Shown here piece by piece: positions 7,870 through 17,173 of a stretch of 56,794 nt of DNA. Source of the DNA: Methylococcaceae bacterium (lineage in GTDB: Bacteria > Pseudomonadota > Gammaproteobacteria > Methylococcales > Methylomonadaceae); contig JAKIUK010000020.1 in the NCBI GenBank assembly GCA_021647585.1, positions 1 to 56,794 on the forward strand, in the 5' to 3' direction. A program made the position numbers and the translations under genes. Below the pieces are notes generated by a model. It did not search any database. It saw only the letters and a program-made list of their open reading frames with translations, and was not told the DNA's origin. Numbering within the stretch: position 1 is the stretch's first letter; each line of letters begins with the position of its first letter.

Positions 7870-8253
7870 TCACTGTGATATCTGTATTTTTCCAAGCAAG
7901 GGCAATGAACGCGGCGTTGACGCATCTAGAAGTAGATGGCTGATATACGCCACTCCGGCGCATAACATGAATCCTCGCAGCACTTCGTCAATATTATCTT
8001 TCGGTTGCCATTTATAAACTTTTTTCAATCCATAACCAAGAGCCACAAGTACCGTGAAACTATGGGAAAATTGGCGATGATGTGGATTTCTTAGGGCTGG
8101 CTCTAAAATATCAGGCAACGTTCCAAAGAACGTTCCTGCCGCCACAGCAACTACTGGGTTATGAATAGATCGTCCTTGATCATCAGTATCAAATATTGAT
8201 ACTGCCAATCCAGACAAACCGCCTATAATGGAATGTGTTACACCATTTGTCAT
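7870..8253 (-). CDS. YdjM-like membrane-bound metal-dependent hydrolase
   Basis: The 127-aa protein opens with NGVTHSIIGGLSGLA and carries NPHHRQFSHSFTVLVALG near residues 55-73, the histidine-rich signature of the YdjM / LexA-regulated inner-membrane hydrolase family. HLLLDASTPRSLPLLG near the C-terminus is also typical. Hydrophobic stretches at about 7-20, 30-45, 65-80 and 95-110 fit a membrane protein. Relatives have no settled function; some are SOS-regulated. It sits second in the operon with a 2-base gap to the 57-aa protein. Confidence 0.75.
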   Translation of the reverse strand: MTNGVTHSIIGGLSGLAVSIFDTDDQGRSIHNPVVAVAAGTFFGTLPDILEPALRNPHHRQFSHSFTVLVALGYGLKKVYKWQPKDNIDEVLRGFMLCAGVAYISHLLLDASTPRSLPLLGKIQISQ

Positions 8254-8255
8254 TA

Positions 8256-8429
8256 TTATTTTTCCTTCCTGACACCTTTAAAGGGTGTCTTACTAGATGT
8301 TTTAACATCCATAAATCGACCTGTATTTGCATCGCGCTTCACGTAATACCCAGATTGGGTTTTCGTTTGTGAACGGTTACGTACCGCTCCATTTCTATGT
8401 CCATCACCAGATGGTGGGTTTGTAGCCAT
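8256..8429 (-). CDS. 57-aa basic protein at the head of the MBL operon
   Basis: A 58-codon frame starts at ATG 8429 with an excellent ribosome site (aaaggaggggg) and ends TAA two bases before the YdjM-like gene. The product is basic and glycine/asparagine-rich; its middle reads SGYYVKRDANTGRFMDVK. RDANTGRF is a motif I associate with short uncharacterised proteins in phage and island operons. It is first in the operon and faces the XRE regulator across a 118-bp region with operator-like repeats. Function unknown. Confidence 0.65.
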   Translation of the reverse strand: MATNPPSGDGHRNGAVRNRSQTKTQSGYYVKRDANTGRFMDVKTSSKTPFKGVRKEK

Positions 8430-8468
8430 AAAGCCCCCTCCTTTTTCTTAACTTGCGTAAATTATTGT

Positions 8469-8535
8469 ATTAACTATTGTTAATGATATTATTTGTAGTC
8501 ACCGTTGTCAATAGATGTTAATATTTTATTTAACA
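8469..8535. promoter_or_regulatory. Divergent operator region with GTTAA inverted repeats
   Basis: ATTAAC-TATT-GTTAAT lies at 8469-8484 and GTTAA-N8-TTAAC at 8517-8534, between the divergent 57-aa gene and the XRE gene. Paired inverted repeats here are what an XRE repressor would bind to control both directions. No clear promoter hexamers were assigned. Confidence 0.5.
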
Positions 8536-8547
8536 GGAGTTAATCTC

Positions 8548-8907
8548 ATGAATGACAAAATAGAACAAGCCAACCGGATTAGTAATAGCATTAAGAAACT
8601 AAGAGAAGGACTAAACTGGAATCAAGCTAAGCTGGCACAAGAAGCAGGCATTAGCGGGGCAGCCCTTAGTAAGATAGAGAAAGGTGAAGGACGCATTCCA
8701 ACTATTGTCTTAATGCGCAAACTAGCATCTGCATTAAAAGTTCAACTTCACGAAATAACAGGTGAAAATCCAGAGGATATTTCTGAAAAACAGGAAAGAA
8801 ATAAAGAGTTTTATCGGCAATGGGATGTCCTAGACAAGCTCAGTAAAAACGATCAGGATATGCTAAAAGGAATGGCTGAACGCCTCAAGGAAATTTCAAA
8901 GGAATGA
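8548..8907 (+). CDS. XRE-family helix-turn-helix regulator
   Basis: Residues about 10-65 form a Cro/CI-type HTH (KKLREGLNWNQAKLAQEAG, then SKIEKGEGRIPTIVLMRKLA). The tail after residue 75 is charged and helical. ATG at 8548 is preferred over one at 8515 because of CAGGAG upstream. One base separates it from the ImmA-like protease gene, a common pair in which the protease cleaves the repressor after DNA damage or another signal. It likely represses itself and the divergent MBL operon through the GTTAA repeats. Confidence 0.88.
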   Translation: MNDKIEQANRISNSIKKLREGLNWNQAKLAQEAGISGAALSKIEKGEGRIPTIVLMRKLASALKVQLHEITGENPEDISEKQERNKEFYRQWDVLDKLSKNDQDMLKGMAERLKEISKE

Positions 8908-8908
8908 C

Positions 8909-9742
8909 ATGTTAGAAGAGCAAAAAGGAACTGCTGAAGCTGAATGTCTATTAGAAGACCTTGGGTTTGATGCTCTCCCAATAGTCCCCTCAGAAGTAGT
9001 TGAATCAATCAGCACTGATGATTTCAAAGTCGCGATAGAATCAAAATATTTTGATTCTGAGCAAATCCTCGGTAAAGCTATGGGCGATGACAAAGCCGCC
9101 TTAATCTACCTTAATAAAACCATCTCTGATATTGGAAGATTTAACTTCACCGCCGCACATGAAATTGGGCACGTTTGCATGCATATCATGCCTCAAAGAA
9201 AGATGTTATTTGAATGCGGATCGAAAGAATTAAGTAACCCATTCGATAATCCCATAGAAAAAGAAGCTAATGGTTTTGCATCAGGCCTACTATTACCCAA
9301 ACGTTTAATATCAAAATTAACAGATAACGAAATCCACTGGGGCAATATATATACCATTTCAAACACTTGCCAAGCATCTTTGGAAGCGACTTATCGCAGA
9401 TTAAACATACTAAGCAAAGACCCGACAGCCTTAGTAATCCATAAAAATGGAAACTACCGCAGGTTTGTAGCGTCAAAAAACTTTGATTTTTATATCAACA
9501 ACCCACCGCTATCTAGAGAACAACAAACGCTATGTGTTGACGTTAAAAATGATGATTATCCAACTGATTTTGAAGAAGTGGACGCATCAGATTGGGTAAA
9601 CCCAATATTTCGAGACACAACATTAAAAACAATTTATTCTAGTTCAATAATGTTGAAAGAAGGTTTCACCTATACACTTCTCACCTATGACGATGACTGC
9701 CTAGATGATAATGAGGATCAGCTAACTGAACCAATGTTTTAG
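8909..9742 (+). CDS. ImmA/IrrE-family metallopeptidase
   Basis: The 277-aa protein has the zinc-protease motif HEIGH at residues 84-88, preceded by FNFTAA and followed by EANGFASGLLLP around residues 117-128, the expected third zinc-ligand region. ImmA-type enzymes cleave XRE repressors to switch on mobile elements or stress genes; the upstream XRE gene is the obvious target. The C-terminal 100 residues are less typical and may be a sensing domain. Together the pair would act as a switch for neighbouring cargo. Confidence 0.88.
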   Translation: MLEEQKGTAEAECLLEDLGFDALPIVPSEVVESISTDDFKVAIESKYFDSEQILGKAMGDDKAALIYLNKTISDIGRFNFTAAHEIGHVCMHIMPQRKMLFECGSKELSNPFDNPIEKEANGFASGLLLPKRLISKLTDNEIHWGNIYTISNTCQASLEATYRRLNILSKDPTALVIHKNGNYRRFVASKNFDFYINNPPLSREQQTLCVDVKNDDYPTDFEEVDASDWVNPIFRDTTLKTIYSSSIMLKEGFTYTLLTYDDDCLDDNEDQLTEPMF

Positions 9743-9796
9743 ATATAGACGTCTAGGCTTAATCAATTGCCCACGATGAGAATAAGCAATCAAAAC

Positions 9797-12700
9797 TTAT
9801 TGATTTCTAGCACGGTTAACTACGCCAGCATTTTCATTAACATGGCGCACTAACTCTACAACCTTTTTACTCATTTCTTTATCAAACACCCCAGCTATAC
9901 CTTGATCATTAATATGGGTAAAAGGCGTATCAAACATTACTTTTGGCTCCATTGTTCCATTTCTAACCAGATACTCAACAATTTCATCGAGGAAAGCTAT
10001 TTGATCGGGGTGTAATGGTGCCTCAGATAAGAACTCTGAAAATGCTGCTTTGGCTGCGTTACGACTTAGACCAACAACAGAGCGCACTAAAACCCCTAGT
10101 GGTTTTTCTCCGAATATGTGCTCATATTCTTCTCTCGGAATTGCACCATCTTCAGCAAATAATATATCCTCTAATGCAGCCACATCAGTAGGAGAGATAG
10201 GCTCATTGTTTTTTAACCGCCGGATAGTGATATGATCCTGATGGTCATTGATAAACCGCTGCACTCTTTTACGATAATCTTTTAATTTTGGGTCACTTTT
10301 TACAATATTATATTCACCGGATTCTTCACCAATCTTATCTTCAAAATTAGTAAACACATCAATCAAGCCTGCTTCTTTGTCTATAAACCGCGTCAAATCA
10401 CGTAAGCTGATCCTTACGTCCTCTAACATAGGCAGTGAAACATCGCTCCACCATTGATCAGTTTGCAGCTCATGTATTAATTCCATCTTAGCAGCAACAC
10501 TCGGAATAGCAGATTTATCTTCTAACCCTTTGGCTAATTCACGCACTTTTATTTGATAATTTTCCTGCACTTTACTATTTTGTAAAATTGCTGTTTGTAA
10601 ATTCAGGATGAGCAAATCAAATCGCCTTGAATATTCATCGTCTTCATCTACTGACGGCAAACCACTTAGTTTCTTTTCCAATACGACTTGATCTTCATCA
10701 CTCAAGGACTCCCATCGTTCGCGCTTAGCAAACGTTTCAACCTCTTTGCGCTGTTTACGAACAATAAAATTATCTAGGTTCATTACTGCAACAACATCAT
10801 GCATTTTGTTTTTTAAGTCTTTGCCAAAGCCTACAAGCTTTTCATCTTCTGGCTTAGCGTTTTGCAATGCCACAGCCAATTCCAAACGGCGCTTAAATAT
10901 TTTCTGTTTAACTGACTCTTGAACACCAGAATCATAGCCCTCTGGGTTAGCATCAAAAAATTCTAGGTTTTGGCAATAATCAAAAACAATAAACTCTTGC
11001 TTATCCTTGCCAGGCTCAAACAAATCTTCGCATAACCGTGTGCCGCGTCCTATCATTTGCCAAAACTTGGTTTTGGATCGTACCAGTTTAAAAAATACTA
11101 AATTCACGATTTCCGGCACATCTATGCCCGTATCCAGCATATCAACTGATGCAACAATATAAGGATCTTTATTCTTTACACTAAAATCATCAATCAAACT
11201 TTGCACATACTTTACTGAATAATCGACTTTACGACAGAATTTACCAGCCATAGCAGGATAATTAAGATCAAATTGCTTAACGATAAACTCTGCATGTTTG
11301 GAATTTTTAGCAAAGATAATCGTTTTGCCGAGCTTATCGCCACCCTCAACTTTAATACCATTTTCCATTAGGTGCATTAAAACCTTATTGACGGTGTCTT
11401 TATTAAATAGCCATTGATTGAGAGCCGCTGAACCAATTTCTTCCTTCAGCTTACCCGTTTCCTTATCATAAAATTCTTCCTGACATTCATATTCGTCCTG
11501 CTCTTCTGCAGAGAGTTCTTTATATTTAATTCCCTCACGCTGAAATTTTAACGGCACGGAAATAGCGCGCGGTGGCACCAAGAACCCATCATTTACCGCT
11601 TGTTCCAACTCATAGGAATATGTAGGCTGATGATCTTCTAGCTCAAATAATTTATAGGTATTTCGATCCACCTCACCTCTGGGTGTAGCAGTCAACCCTA
11701 GCAATAATGAATCAAAATAATCAAAAATAGCACCGTATTTTTGATAAACAGAACGATGCGCTTCATCAATAATAATCAGGTCAAAATGCCCTACACTGAA
11801 AATTTCTTTTTGATTCTTTCCGCCCTTATCAATTCGGCTACCATCTATGCAATTCAGCATAGTCGGATAAGTAGAAAACAGCACTCGCGCATCTTCTTGG
11901 CTTTTGTCCAGCAAGCTGGCAACGGAAACATGAGGTAGATGCCTGTTAAATTCTCTTTTGGCCTGATTTACTAACGCAACACGATCTGCAAGAAATAGTA
12001 TTTTCCGTGCCCAGTTCGCACGCAATAGCATATCCACCAGTGCAATAGACAAACGGGTTTTCCCTGTGCCTGTTGCCATCACTATTAAACTTTTGCGCTT
12101 TCGATTGGCGCTAAAGTTCTCCATGACACGAGCAGCGGCTTCCATTTGGTAGTAACGCCCAGTAATTTCCTTTTTTGGTTGCAGTAAACTTAAATCTTGG
12201 CGGCTAGTGCGTTGGTTAATTTTCCACTGCAATTCATCGCGAGTGGCAAAGCCCTGCACTTCCCTAGGCGGGTAAAACTGATCGTCCCACATCCAAGTGG
12301 TATAACCATTTGAATAATAGATAATTGGGCGCTGGCCATGATGTTTTTCTAAACAATCGGCATAGAGCTCTGCCTGACGCTTTCCTATTTGAGCATCGTT
12401 TCGGGTACGCTTGGCTTCGACCAGCGCGAGCGGTTTATTATCATCACCCCACAACACATAATCCACATACCCTGTGCCAGTACATTCACCTGAAGCGGTA
12501 GGCATACAATCCAAAACTTCATATTCTTCTACATTCTCAGCTTTTGGGTTCCAGCCAGCTTCGCGCAACATAACATCAATAATCAGCTCACGCGTTTGCG
12601 CTTCGGAGTATTCATCACTGCCGATAGATTTCTTGTTGGTTTCTTTTACCTCTTGTAATAATGCAAGTTTCTCTTTTAGATCGGCAAGTTCTGTTTCGGT

Positions 12701-13234
12701 TTGAGAGAGCTTTGCTTTCGCAGCTGCGGCGGCTTCGTCTTTAGCGGTTAATTTGGCCTGAATATCTTCAATTTGTTGCGCAGTGAGTTGCGGTTCATCG
12801 GCTTCAACTTTTGGTAACCAGCCTACATGAAACTGCTCAGGCTTGGCTTCACCTCTGGTATATACCCGTGCCATCCATCCTAAAAACTGATGCAAAGCAA
12901 CGGTTGCCTTTAAACCTTCCTGCCCAGATATATTTTCATCACCATGCACGGCGATATTACCAAGGCGATGGATAAATTTAATATCGTGAAATAAGCCTTT
13001 TTTGATATTTTTTGCAAAAGTCGGTTCATGAATCATAGCCGCCAAACTTTTTTCGTAAGGAGCTCTTAATGCTGTATCGTTAGCAAATAACCACTTGAGA
13101 GAAATTTCTAATGTTCGGCGCGCATAAATAGCTGCGGCACGAGGATCACGCAAAGCATAGCTTTCAACTTGCTGCGCATCCTGCAACAAGAAAGCCCAAT
13201 GATCAGTTAAGAATGTAAAGTTTGATTTTTTCAA
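9797..13234 (-). CDS. hsdR: Type I restriction enzyme R subunit
   Basis: The 1145-aa protein cuts DNA after ATP-driven translocation. A DUF4145-like N-terminus is followed by a coiled coil at about 145-200. The nuclease core shows GYVDYVLWG (Asp 258) and LVEAKR (Glu-Ala-Lys 273-275). The translocase has MATGTGKTR (387-394) and IIDEAHR (489-495), and a conserved helicase C-terminal motif MIGRGTRL. The start is a TTG at 13234, five bases after the rhuM stop, with AGGACTAGG as ribosome site; no better ATG fits. It ends the operon hsdM-hsdS-rhuM-hsdR. All catalytic motifs are present, so it looks active. Confidence 0.95.
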   Translation of the reverse strand: MKKSNFTFLTDHWAFLLQDAQQVESYALRDPRAAAIYARRTLEISLKWLFANDTALRAPYEKSLAAMIHEPTFAKNIKKGLFHDIKFIHRLGNIAVHGDENISGQEGLKATVALHQFLGWMARVYTRGEAKPEQFHVGWLPKVEADEPQLTAQQIEDIQAKLTAKDEAAAAAKAKLSQTETELADLKEKLALLQEVKETNKKSIGSDEYSEAQTRELIIDVMLREAGWNPKAENVEEYEVLDCMPTASGECTGTGYVDYVLWGDDNKPLALVEAKRTRNDAQIGKRQAELYADCLEKHHGQRPIIYYSNGYTTWMWDDQFYPPREVQGFATRDELQWKINQRTSRQDLSLLQPKKEITGRYYQMEAAARVMENFSANRKRKSLIVMATGTGKTRLSIALVDMLLRANWARKILFLADRVALVNQAKREFNRHLPHVSVASLLDKSQEDARVLFSTYPTMLNCIDGSRIDKGGKNQKEIFSVGHFDLIIIDEAHRSVYQKYGAIFDYFDSLLLGLTATPRGEVDRNTYKLFELEDHQPTYSYELEQAVNDGFLVPPRAISVPLKFQREGIKYKELSAEEQDEYECQEEFYDKETGKLKEEIGSAALNQWLFNKDTVNKVLMHLMENGIKVEGGDKLGKTIIFAKNSKHAEFIVKQFDLNYPAMAGKFCRKVDYSVKYVQSLIDDFSVKNKDPYIVASVDMLDTGIDVPEIVNLVFFKLVRSKTKFWQMIGRGTRLCEDLFEPGKDKQEFIVFDYCQNLEFFDANPEGYDSGVQESVKQKIFKRRLELAVALQNAKPEDEKLVGFGKDLKNKMHDVVAVMNLDNFIVRKQRKEVETFAKRERWESLSDEDQVVLEKKLSGLPSVDEDDEYSRRFDLLILNLQTAILQNSKVQENYQIKVRELAKGLEDKSAIPSVAAKMELIHELQTDQWWSDVSLPMLEDVRISLRDLTRFIDKEAGLIDVFTNFEDKIGEESGEYNIVKSDPKLKDYRKRVQRFINDHQDHITIRRLKNNEPISPTDVAALEDILFAEDGAIPREEYEHIFGEKPLGVLVRSVVGLSRNAAKAAFSEFLSEAPLHPDQIAFLDEIVEYLVRNGTMEPKVMFDTPFTHINDQGIAGVFDKEMSKKVVELVRHVNENAGVVNRARNQ

Positions 13235-13238
13235 AAAC

Positions 13239-14267
13239 CTAGTCCTTTTTATCTTTTGGTTTTTCTATTTTGCCTACTGACTTTGTTAGCTCTTCAAAAT
13301 CACTTTTATCGGCTGCTTTTGCTTCATCAAGCAAACGTTGTTGATTAAATTTGTCGTACTCTTGCTCAGCCAGTTGTTTTGCTAACAGGTGAGATATTTT
13401 TCCAGCATGCTCGAGAATATTGCGATCATTCAGCGTTAAAAAACCATCCAGTTTTTTTACCCAATTAGCCATGGTCATTGCTATTCGTCGCATAGCCTGA
13501 CCTTCGGCAAAAATAAGATATTGTTCGACTAAATTATTGAGTGCCTGCAATTCATCTTCATTAAGATAGTTTTTGGCATTAACTACATCATGTTTGCGTA
13601 CCTTGCTCCCTCGCCAATTGGTCAGCCCCATATTGCCTTTTTGACTGTCGGCGCGACTATGTATAATTTCGGCAGCCGTTTTTCCGGTAATCGCCCAATG
13701 CACTTTGTTCTGCACTGTTTTAAAGAATTGAATACTATTTTCCAGTGTGGGATCATAATCGACACTGGTTGCGTAAATATCGGTGATTTTCTGATAAAAA
13801 CGCTTTTCACTGGTGCGAATATCTTGAATGCGGCGGGTTAGCTCTTCAAAATAATCAAATGGCTGATCCGGGTTTTTTAATCTCTCATCATCCAGCACAA
13901 AGCCTTTAACAATATATTCACTCAAATGCCTAGTAGCCCACTGACGAAAGCGTGTTGCAGTGTGGCTTTGCACCCGATAACCGACTGAAATAATAGCATC
14001 CAGATTATAATGCTTGAGATTACGTTTTACTTGCCGAATGCCTTCCTGACGAACTACTAAGAAATCCTTAGTAGTTGCTTTTTCATTCAACTCATCTTCT
14101 TGATAAATGTTTTTTAAGTGCATCAGAATATTTTCTGGCGTGGTGCTAAATAGCTCCGCCATCAACTTCTGGGTCAGCCATACGGTTTCATTCTCAAAAC
14201 GCACATCAAGCTTGGTTTCACCCTCTTCAGTCTGGTAAATAATAAACTGGGAATGATTTTCAGACAT
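13239..14267 (-). CDS. rhuM: RhuM-family protein within the type I restriction operon
   Basis: The 342-aa product matches the RhuM family: IIYQTEEGETKLDVRFENETVWLTQ at the start (a DNA-binding-like N-terminus), LMAELFSTTPENILMHLKNI, then NLDAIISVGYRVQSHTATRFRQWA. The family was first named from a Salmonella pathogenicity island and has no settled function. It lies between hsdS and hsdR with 5-bp spacing to hsdR, a recurrent arrangement, suggesting a regulatory or accessory role in restriction. The length is normal. Confidence 0.88.
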   Translation of the reverse strand: MSENHSQFIIYQTEEGETKLDVRFENETVWLTQKLMAELFSTTPENILMHLKNIYQEDELNEKATTKDFLVVRQEGIRQVKRNLKHYNLDAIISVGYRVQSHTATRFRQWATRHLSEYIVKGFVLDDERLKNPDQPFDYFEELTRRIQDIRTSEKRFYQKITDIYATSVDYDPTLENSIQFFKTVQNKVHWAITGKTAAEIIHSRADSQKGNMGLTNWRGSKVRKHDVVNAKNYLNEDELQALNNLVEQYLIFAEGQAMRRIAMTMANWVKKLDGFLTLNDRNILEHAGKISHLLAKQLAEQEYDKFNQQRLLDEAKAADKSDFEELTKSVGKIEKPKDKKD

Positions 14268-14361
14268 AAACTAGCTCCTGATAACTAACTTGTAAGTAAT
14301 CCTTACAAGTTGCCAATTCCTTCTGTTCTACACTTTGATAAAAAATAAACTCATCCGTCAT
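14260..14361 (-). CDS. Possible 33-aa leader peptide before rhuM
   Basis: A short frame begins at ATG 14361 after GAGGGC and ends at a TGA overlapping the rhuM start region. The peptide begins MTDEFIFYQSVEQKEL. Its coding sequence contains the inverted repeat at 14287-14311. It could couple translation to rhuM or be chance; the length makes it unprovable here. Confidence 0.25.
   Translation of the reverse strand: MTDEFIFYQSVEQKELATCKDYLQVSYQELVYV
14287..14311. repeat. Perfect 10-bp inverted repeat upstream of rhuM
   Basis: AACTTGTAAG, five spacer bases, then CTTACAAGTT. It may be an operator for an HTH protein such as RhuM, or a small mRNA hairpin between hsdS and rhuM. No T-run follows. 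Confidence 0.55.
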
Positions 14362-14371
14362 TAAAAGCCCT

Positions 14372-15622
14372 CTATGCTACTTCGGATTGTTTGGTTAATT
14401 CGCCTCTGAAGGCTTGTTGAGTTAGAGAATTAAATAATAAATTACAATCCAGCATGCACTTTTCATAGTGGCAAATATTTTTCTTCGTCCGTTCCAAAAA
14501 TCTCGAATATTTTTCTTGTTCTTCTATTGGAGGAATTGGAATCTTTATAGATTGAAACTCTTTGGCATTAATATTTGCCATGCCAACAATGCTTTTACAC
14601 ATATGTCGCAAAATAGTCTTACCATAATCAGAATTCATATAAGCTGAAATGTAATAAGGATTTGCTAAATTATTTACTTTGGCTCTTACTAGATAACCTG
14701 CAAAAATATATGGTTTGTTTTCTTCAAATACTGCCGTTTTACCAACAAGCTGCTTACTATTTGTTCTGTTAAATAAAATATCCCCCTGTTCCGCTGTATA
14801 CTTTTTTCTATCCTTTTCATCCATATCTATATATTTCAAGCTATTTAAATTCCAATTTCCATCGTAAGTAATGTTATTCATTCTCAAAATAGGATATTTT
14901 CCACTTCCCCCTGCTTTCGCACTAGTGCCATAATTAACGTGAAATAATAAATCACCAATTTTTCCTATCGGCCATCCCTTCGGATTAGTAACTGGATCGC
15001 CAAACATATCCAGAAAGACGGAGCGGAGGAGTTGGTCGGTTAGGTCGATGGCTTGCTGGCGTTTGCGGCGCAGAGCATCCGCCTTATCCAAAATCTCAGC
15101 AATGCGTTTTTGCTCTTCCAGTGGTGGGAGTGGGACAAACATTTGTTTCAAATGACTTGGCCCAAAATTTAATTGAGCAGACCCCGTTATTAATCGCCCA
15201 AGTTGTTTTTTAAATAAATTTGTAGCAAGAAAACGGCGGAAATAATCGATATTTAGAACTGAATCATTCTTTGTTTTAAATCTAATAGTGCTTGTATTCA
15301 TGCATAAAGGAAGATGTTCCTCTCTTGCATATGCTATCTTTTTATGGAATTTCTCTACAGCTATCCCAGAGCTTGCAATTAGAAGATCGCCAGCATCAAC
15401 TAAAAAGTGTTTATATTTCCCATATGCCTCATCATCAGATATATATCTTTCTGTATTAGTCAGATTTAAAGTGTTACCGTTTATATTGCTACCATTAAGA
15501 AGTTTTACGCCTGACTCCCTATACTGATATTTCCTAACCCCCGGCCCTTCTTGGAAATCAACAACATCATCGATAGGCACCCATTCAGCAGCTATATCTG
15601 TAGGTAAATGCTTAGGAATCAT
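14372..15622 (-). CDS. hsdS: Type I restriction enzyme specificity subunit
   Basis: The 416-aa protein sets the DNA target of both methylation and cutting. Two target-recognition domains (about 10-165 and 215-370) alternate with conserved helical spacers: PLPPLEEQKRIAEILDKADA at about 159-178 and IPIPPIEEQEKYSRFLERT at about 360-378. The start ATG overlaps the hsdM stop (ATGA). The two-domain architecture is complete, implying a bipartite recognition site that cannot be predicted here. Confidence 0.95.
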   Translation of the reverse strand: MIPKHLPTDIAAEWVPIDDVVDFQEGPGVRKYQYRESGVKLLNGSNINGNTLNLTNTERYISDDEAYGKYKHFLVDAGDLLIASSGIAVEKFHKKIAYAREEHLPLCMNTSTIRFKTKNDSVLNIDYFRRFLATNLFKKQLGRLITGSAQLNFGPSHLKQMFVPLPPLEEQKRIAEILDKADALRRKRQQAIDLTDQLLRSVFLDMFGDPVTNPKGWPIGKIGDLLFHVNYGTSAKAGGSGKYPILRMNNITYDGNWNLNSLKYIDMDEKDRKKYTAEQGDILFNRTNSKQLVGKTAVFEENKPYIFAGYLVRAKVNNLANPYYISAYMNSDYGKTILRHMCKSIVGMANINAKEFQSIKIPIPPIEEQEKYSRFLERTKKNICHYEKCMLDCNLLFNSLTQQAFRGELTKQSEVA

Positions 15623-17082
15623 AACATTGCCCTCAACTCTTTCAAATCACTTTGAATTTCAGTTTCCAAAGCCTCCAACTGATTCAAAATTGCTAATGGC
15701 GCATCATAAACCACTTCTTCATACTCAATCTCTTTATAACGATTGATGGAAAGATCATATTTGTTATCTGCAATGTCCTGTTTATCAACCGTAAAGGCTT
15801 TGGCTTTTTTGTCGGAGAAATCACCTTCGCCCTGTTTGTATTGATGATACTGCTCAATAATATCCGGTATATCATTAGATTCAATCGGTTCGCGCTTATC
15901 ATCAAGACTTAAACCATCGGCTTGCATATCGTAAAACCAAACTTTATTCGTGCCACCGGAATCGGTGCGGGTAAAAATCAGTATAGCAGTGGACACCCCT
16001 GCATAAGGTTTGAACACACCAGAAGGCATAGAGATAATAGCCTCTAGTTTTTGCTCTTCCACTAATGTTTGACGTAATTGTTGATGCGCCTTGGATGAAC
16101 CAAACAATACACCATCGGGCACAATACAGGCACAACGACCACCTGCTTTTAATTGTTTTAGAAATAAGCTGATAAATAGTAATTCAGTTTTTTTAGTCTT
16201 ACTGACTTGCAGTAAATCTTTTGCTGTACCATCGTAATCTAATGATCCTTTAAATGGTGGATTTGCCAAAATCAGGGTATAGGCATCGCGCTGATCGGCG
16301 TGGTCTTCGCTCAATGAATCTCTATCAGCAATCATCGGATTATCGATGCCGTGCAAAGTCATATTCATCGCGCCAATGCGTAGCATGGAGGAATCAAAAT
16401 CTGAACCATGGAACATATGATGATGGAAATGTTCCTTGAGGTCTTTATCCAGCAATATTTCTTTGTGATGATCTTCCAGATATTCTGCCGCCGCGACTAA
16501 AAAGCCACATGTACCACAAGCCGGATCACAAATAATATCTTTAGGCGTAGGAGCAGTTAAATCAACCATCATTTTGATGATATGGCGCGGTGTACGGAAT
16601 TGCCCGTTTGCCCCCGCCGTGGCAATTTTAGATAGCATGTATTCATACAAATCGCCTTTTGTATCATGGTCTTTCATTGGAATGTCATCAATCATATTGA
16701 CGACCTTATCCAATAACGCAGGGTTAGGCATAATAAACACCGCGTCTTTCATAAACTTGGTGTATGAGCTGCCCGCTCGACCATTGAGAGATTTTATGAA
16801 GGGAAAGACTTCATCTTTGAATACATTGAATTTACGCACAGGCTCAAAATCTTTAAAGCGTGACCAACGTAAATGATCCTGTCCCTCTTCAAATATGGGG
16901 TCTACAATATCATCGCCTAATAGATTAGCTTGCGCCTCTTTGGCAGTGTGAATTTCATCCAGTCTTTTGGCAAAAAGAAGATAGGTAATTTGCTCAATAA
17001 CGGATAATGGATTGGATACTCCACCAGACCAGAATGCATTCCATATTTGGTCTACTTTATTTTTGATTTCTCCTGTGATCAT
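15619..17082 (-). CDS. hsdM: Type I restriction enzyme methylase subunit
   Basis: The 487-aa protein methylates adenine in the recognition site. SAM-binding motif I is DPACGTCGF at residues 186-194 and the catalytic motif IV is NPPF at 274-277. The N-terminal helical domain (IWNAFWSGGVSNPLSVIEQITYL) is typical of HsdM. It is first in the operon hsdM-hsdS-rhuM-hsdR. Upstream, transcribed away from it, lies the large structured RNA candidate. Confidence 0.96.
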   Translation of the reverse strand: MITGEIKNKVDQIWNAFWSGGVSNPLSVIEQITYLLFAKRLDEIHTAKEAQANLLGDDIVDPIFEEGQDHLRWSRFKDFEPVRKFNVFKDEVFPFIKSLNGRAGSSYTKFMKDAVFIMPNPALLDKVVNMIDDIPMKDHDTKGDLYEYMLSKIATAGANGQFRTPRHIIKMMVDLTAPTPKDIICDPACGTCGFLVAAAEYLEDHHKEILLDKDLKEHFHHHMFHGSDFDSSMLRIGAMNMTLHGIDNPMIADRDSLSEDHADQRDAYTLILANPPFKGSLDYDGTAKDLLQVSKTKKTELLFISLFLKQLKAGGRCACIVPDGVLFGSSKAHQQLRQTLVEEQKLEAIISMPSGVFKPYAGVSTAILIFTRTDSGGTNKVWFYDMQADGLSLDDKREPIESNDIPDIIEQYHQYKQGEGDFSDKKAKAFTVDKQDIADNKYDLSINRYKEIEYEEVVYDAPLAILNQLEALETEIQSDLKELRAML

Positions 17083-17173
17083 ATAACTCTCTTCATTCCT
17101 TTATATTTCTTAATTATTAGCACTAAGTTGAGCTAAGAAAAAGTAAATTTAGCTTTAAGTTTTTTATTATACC

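Noticed and set aside
9746..9755. 10-bp palindrome TAGACGTCTA between convergent genes
   Set aside because: Short and isolated; no terminator tail or partner sites.
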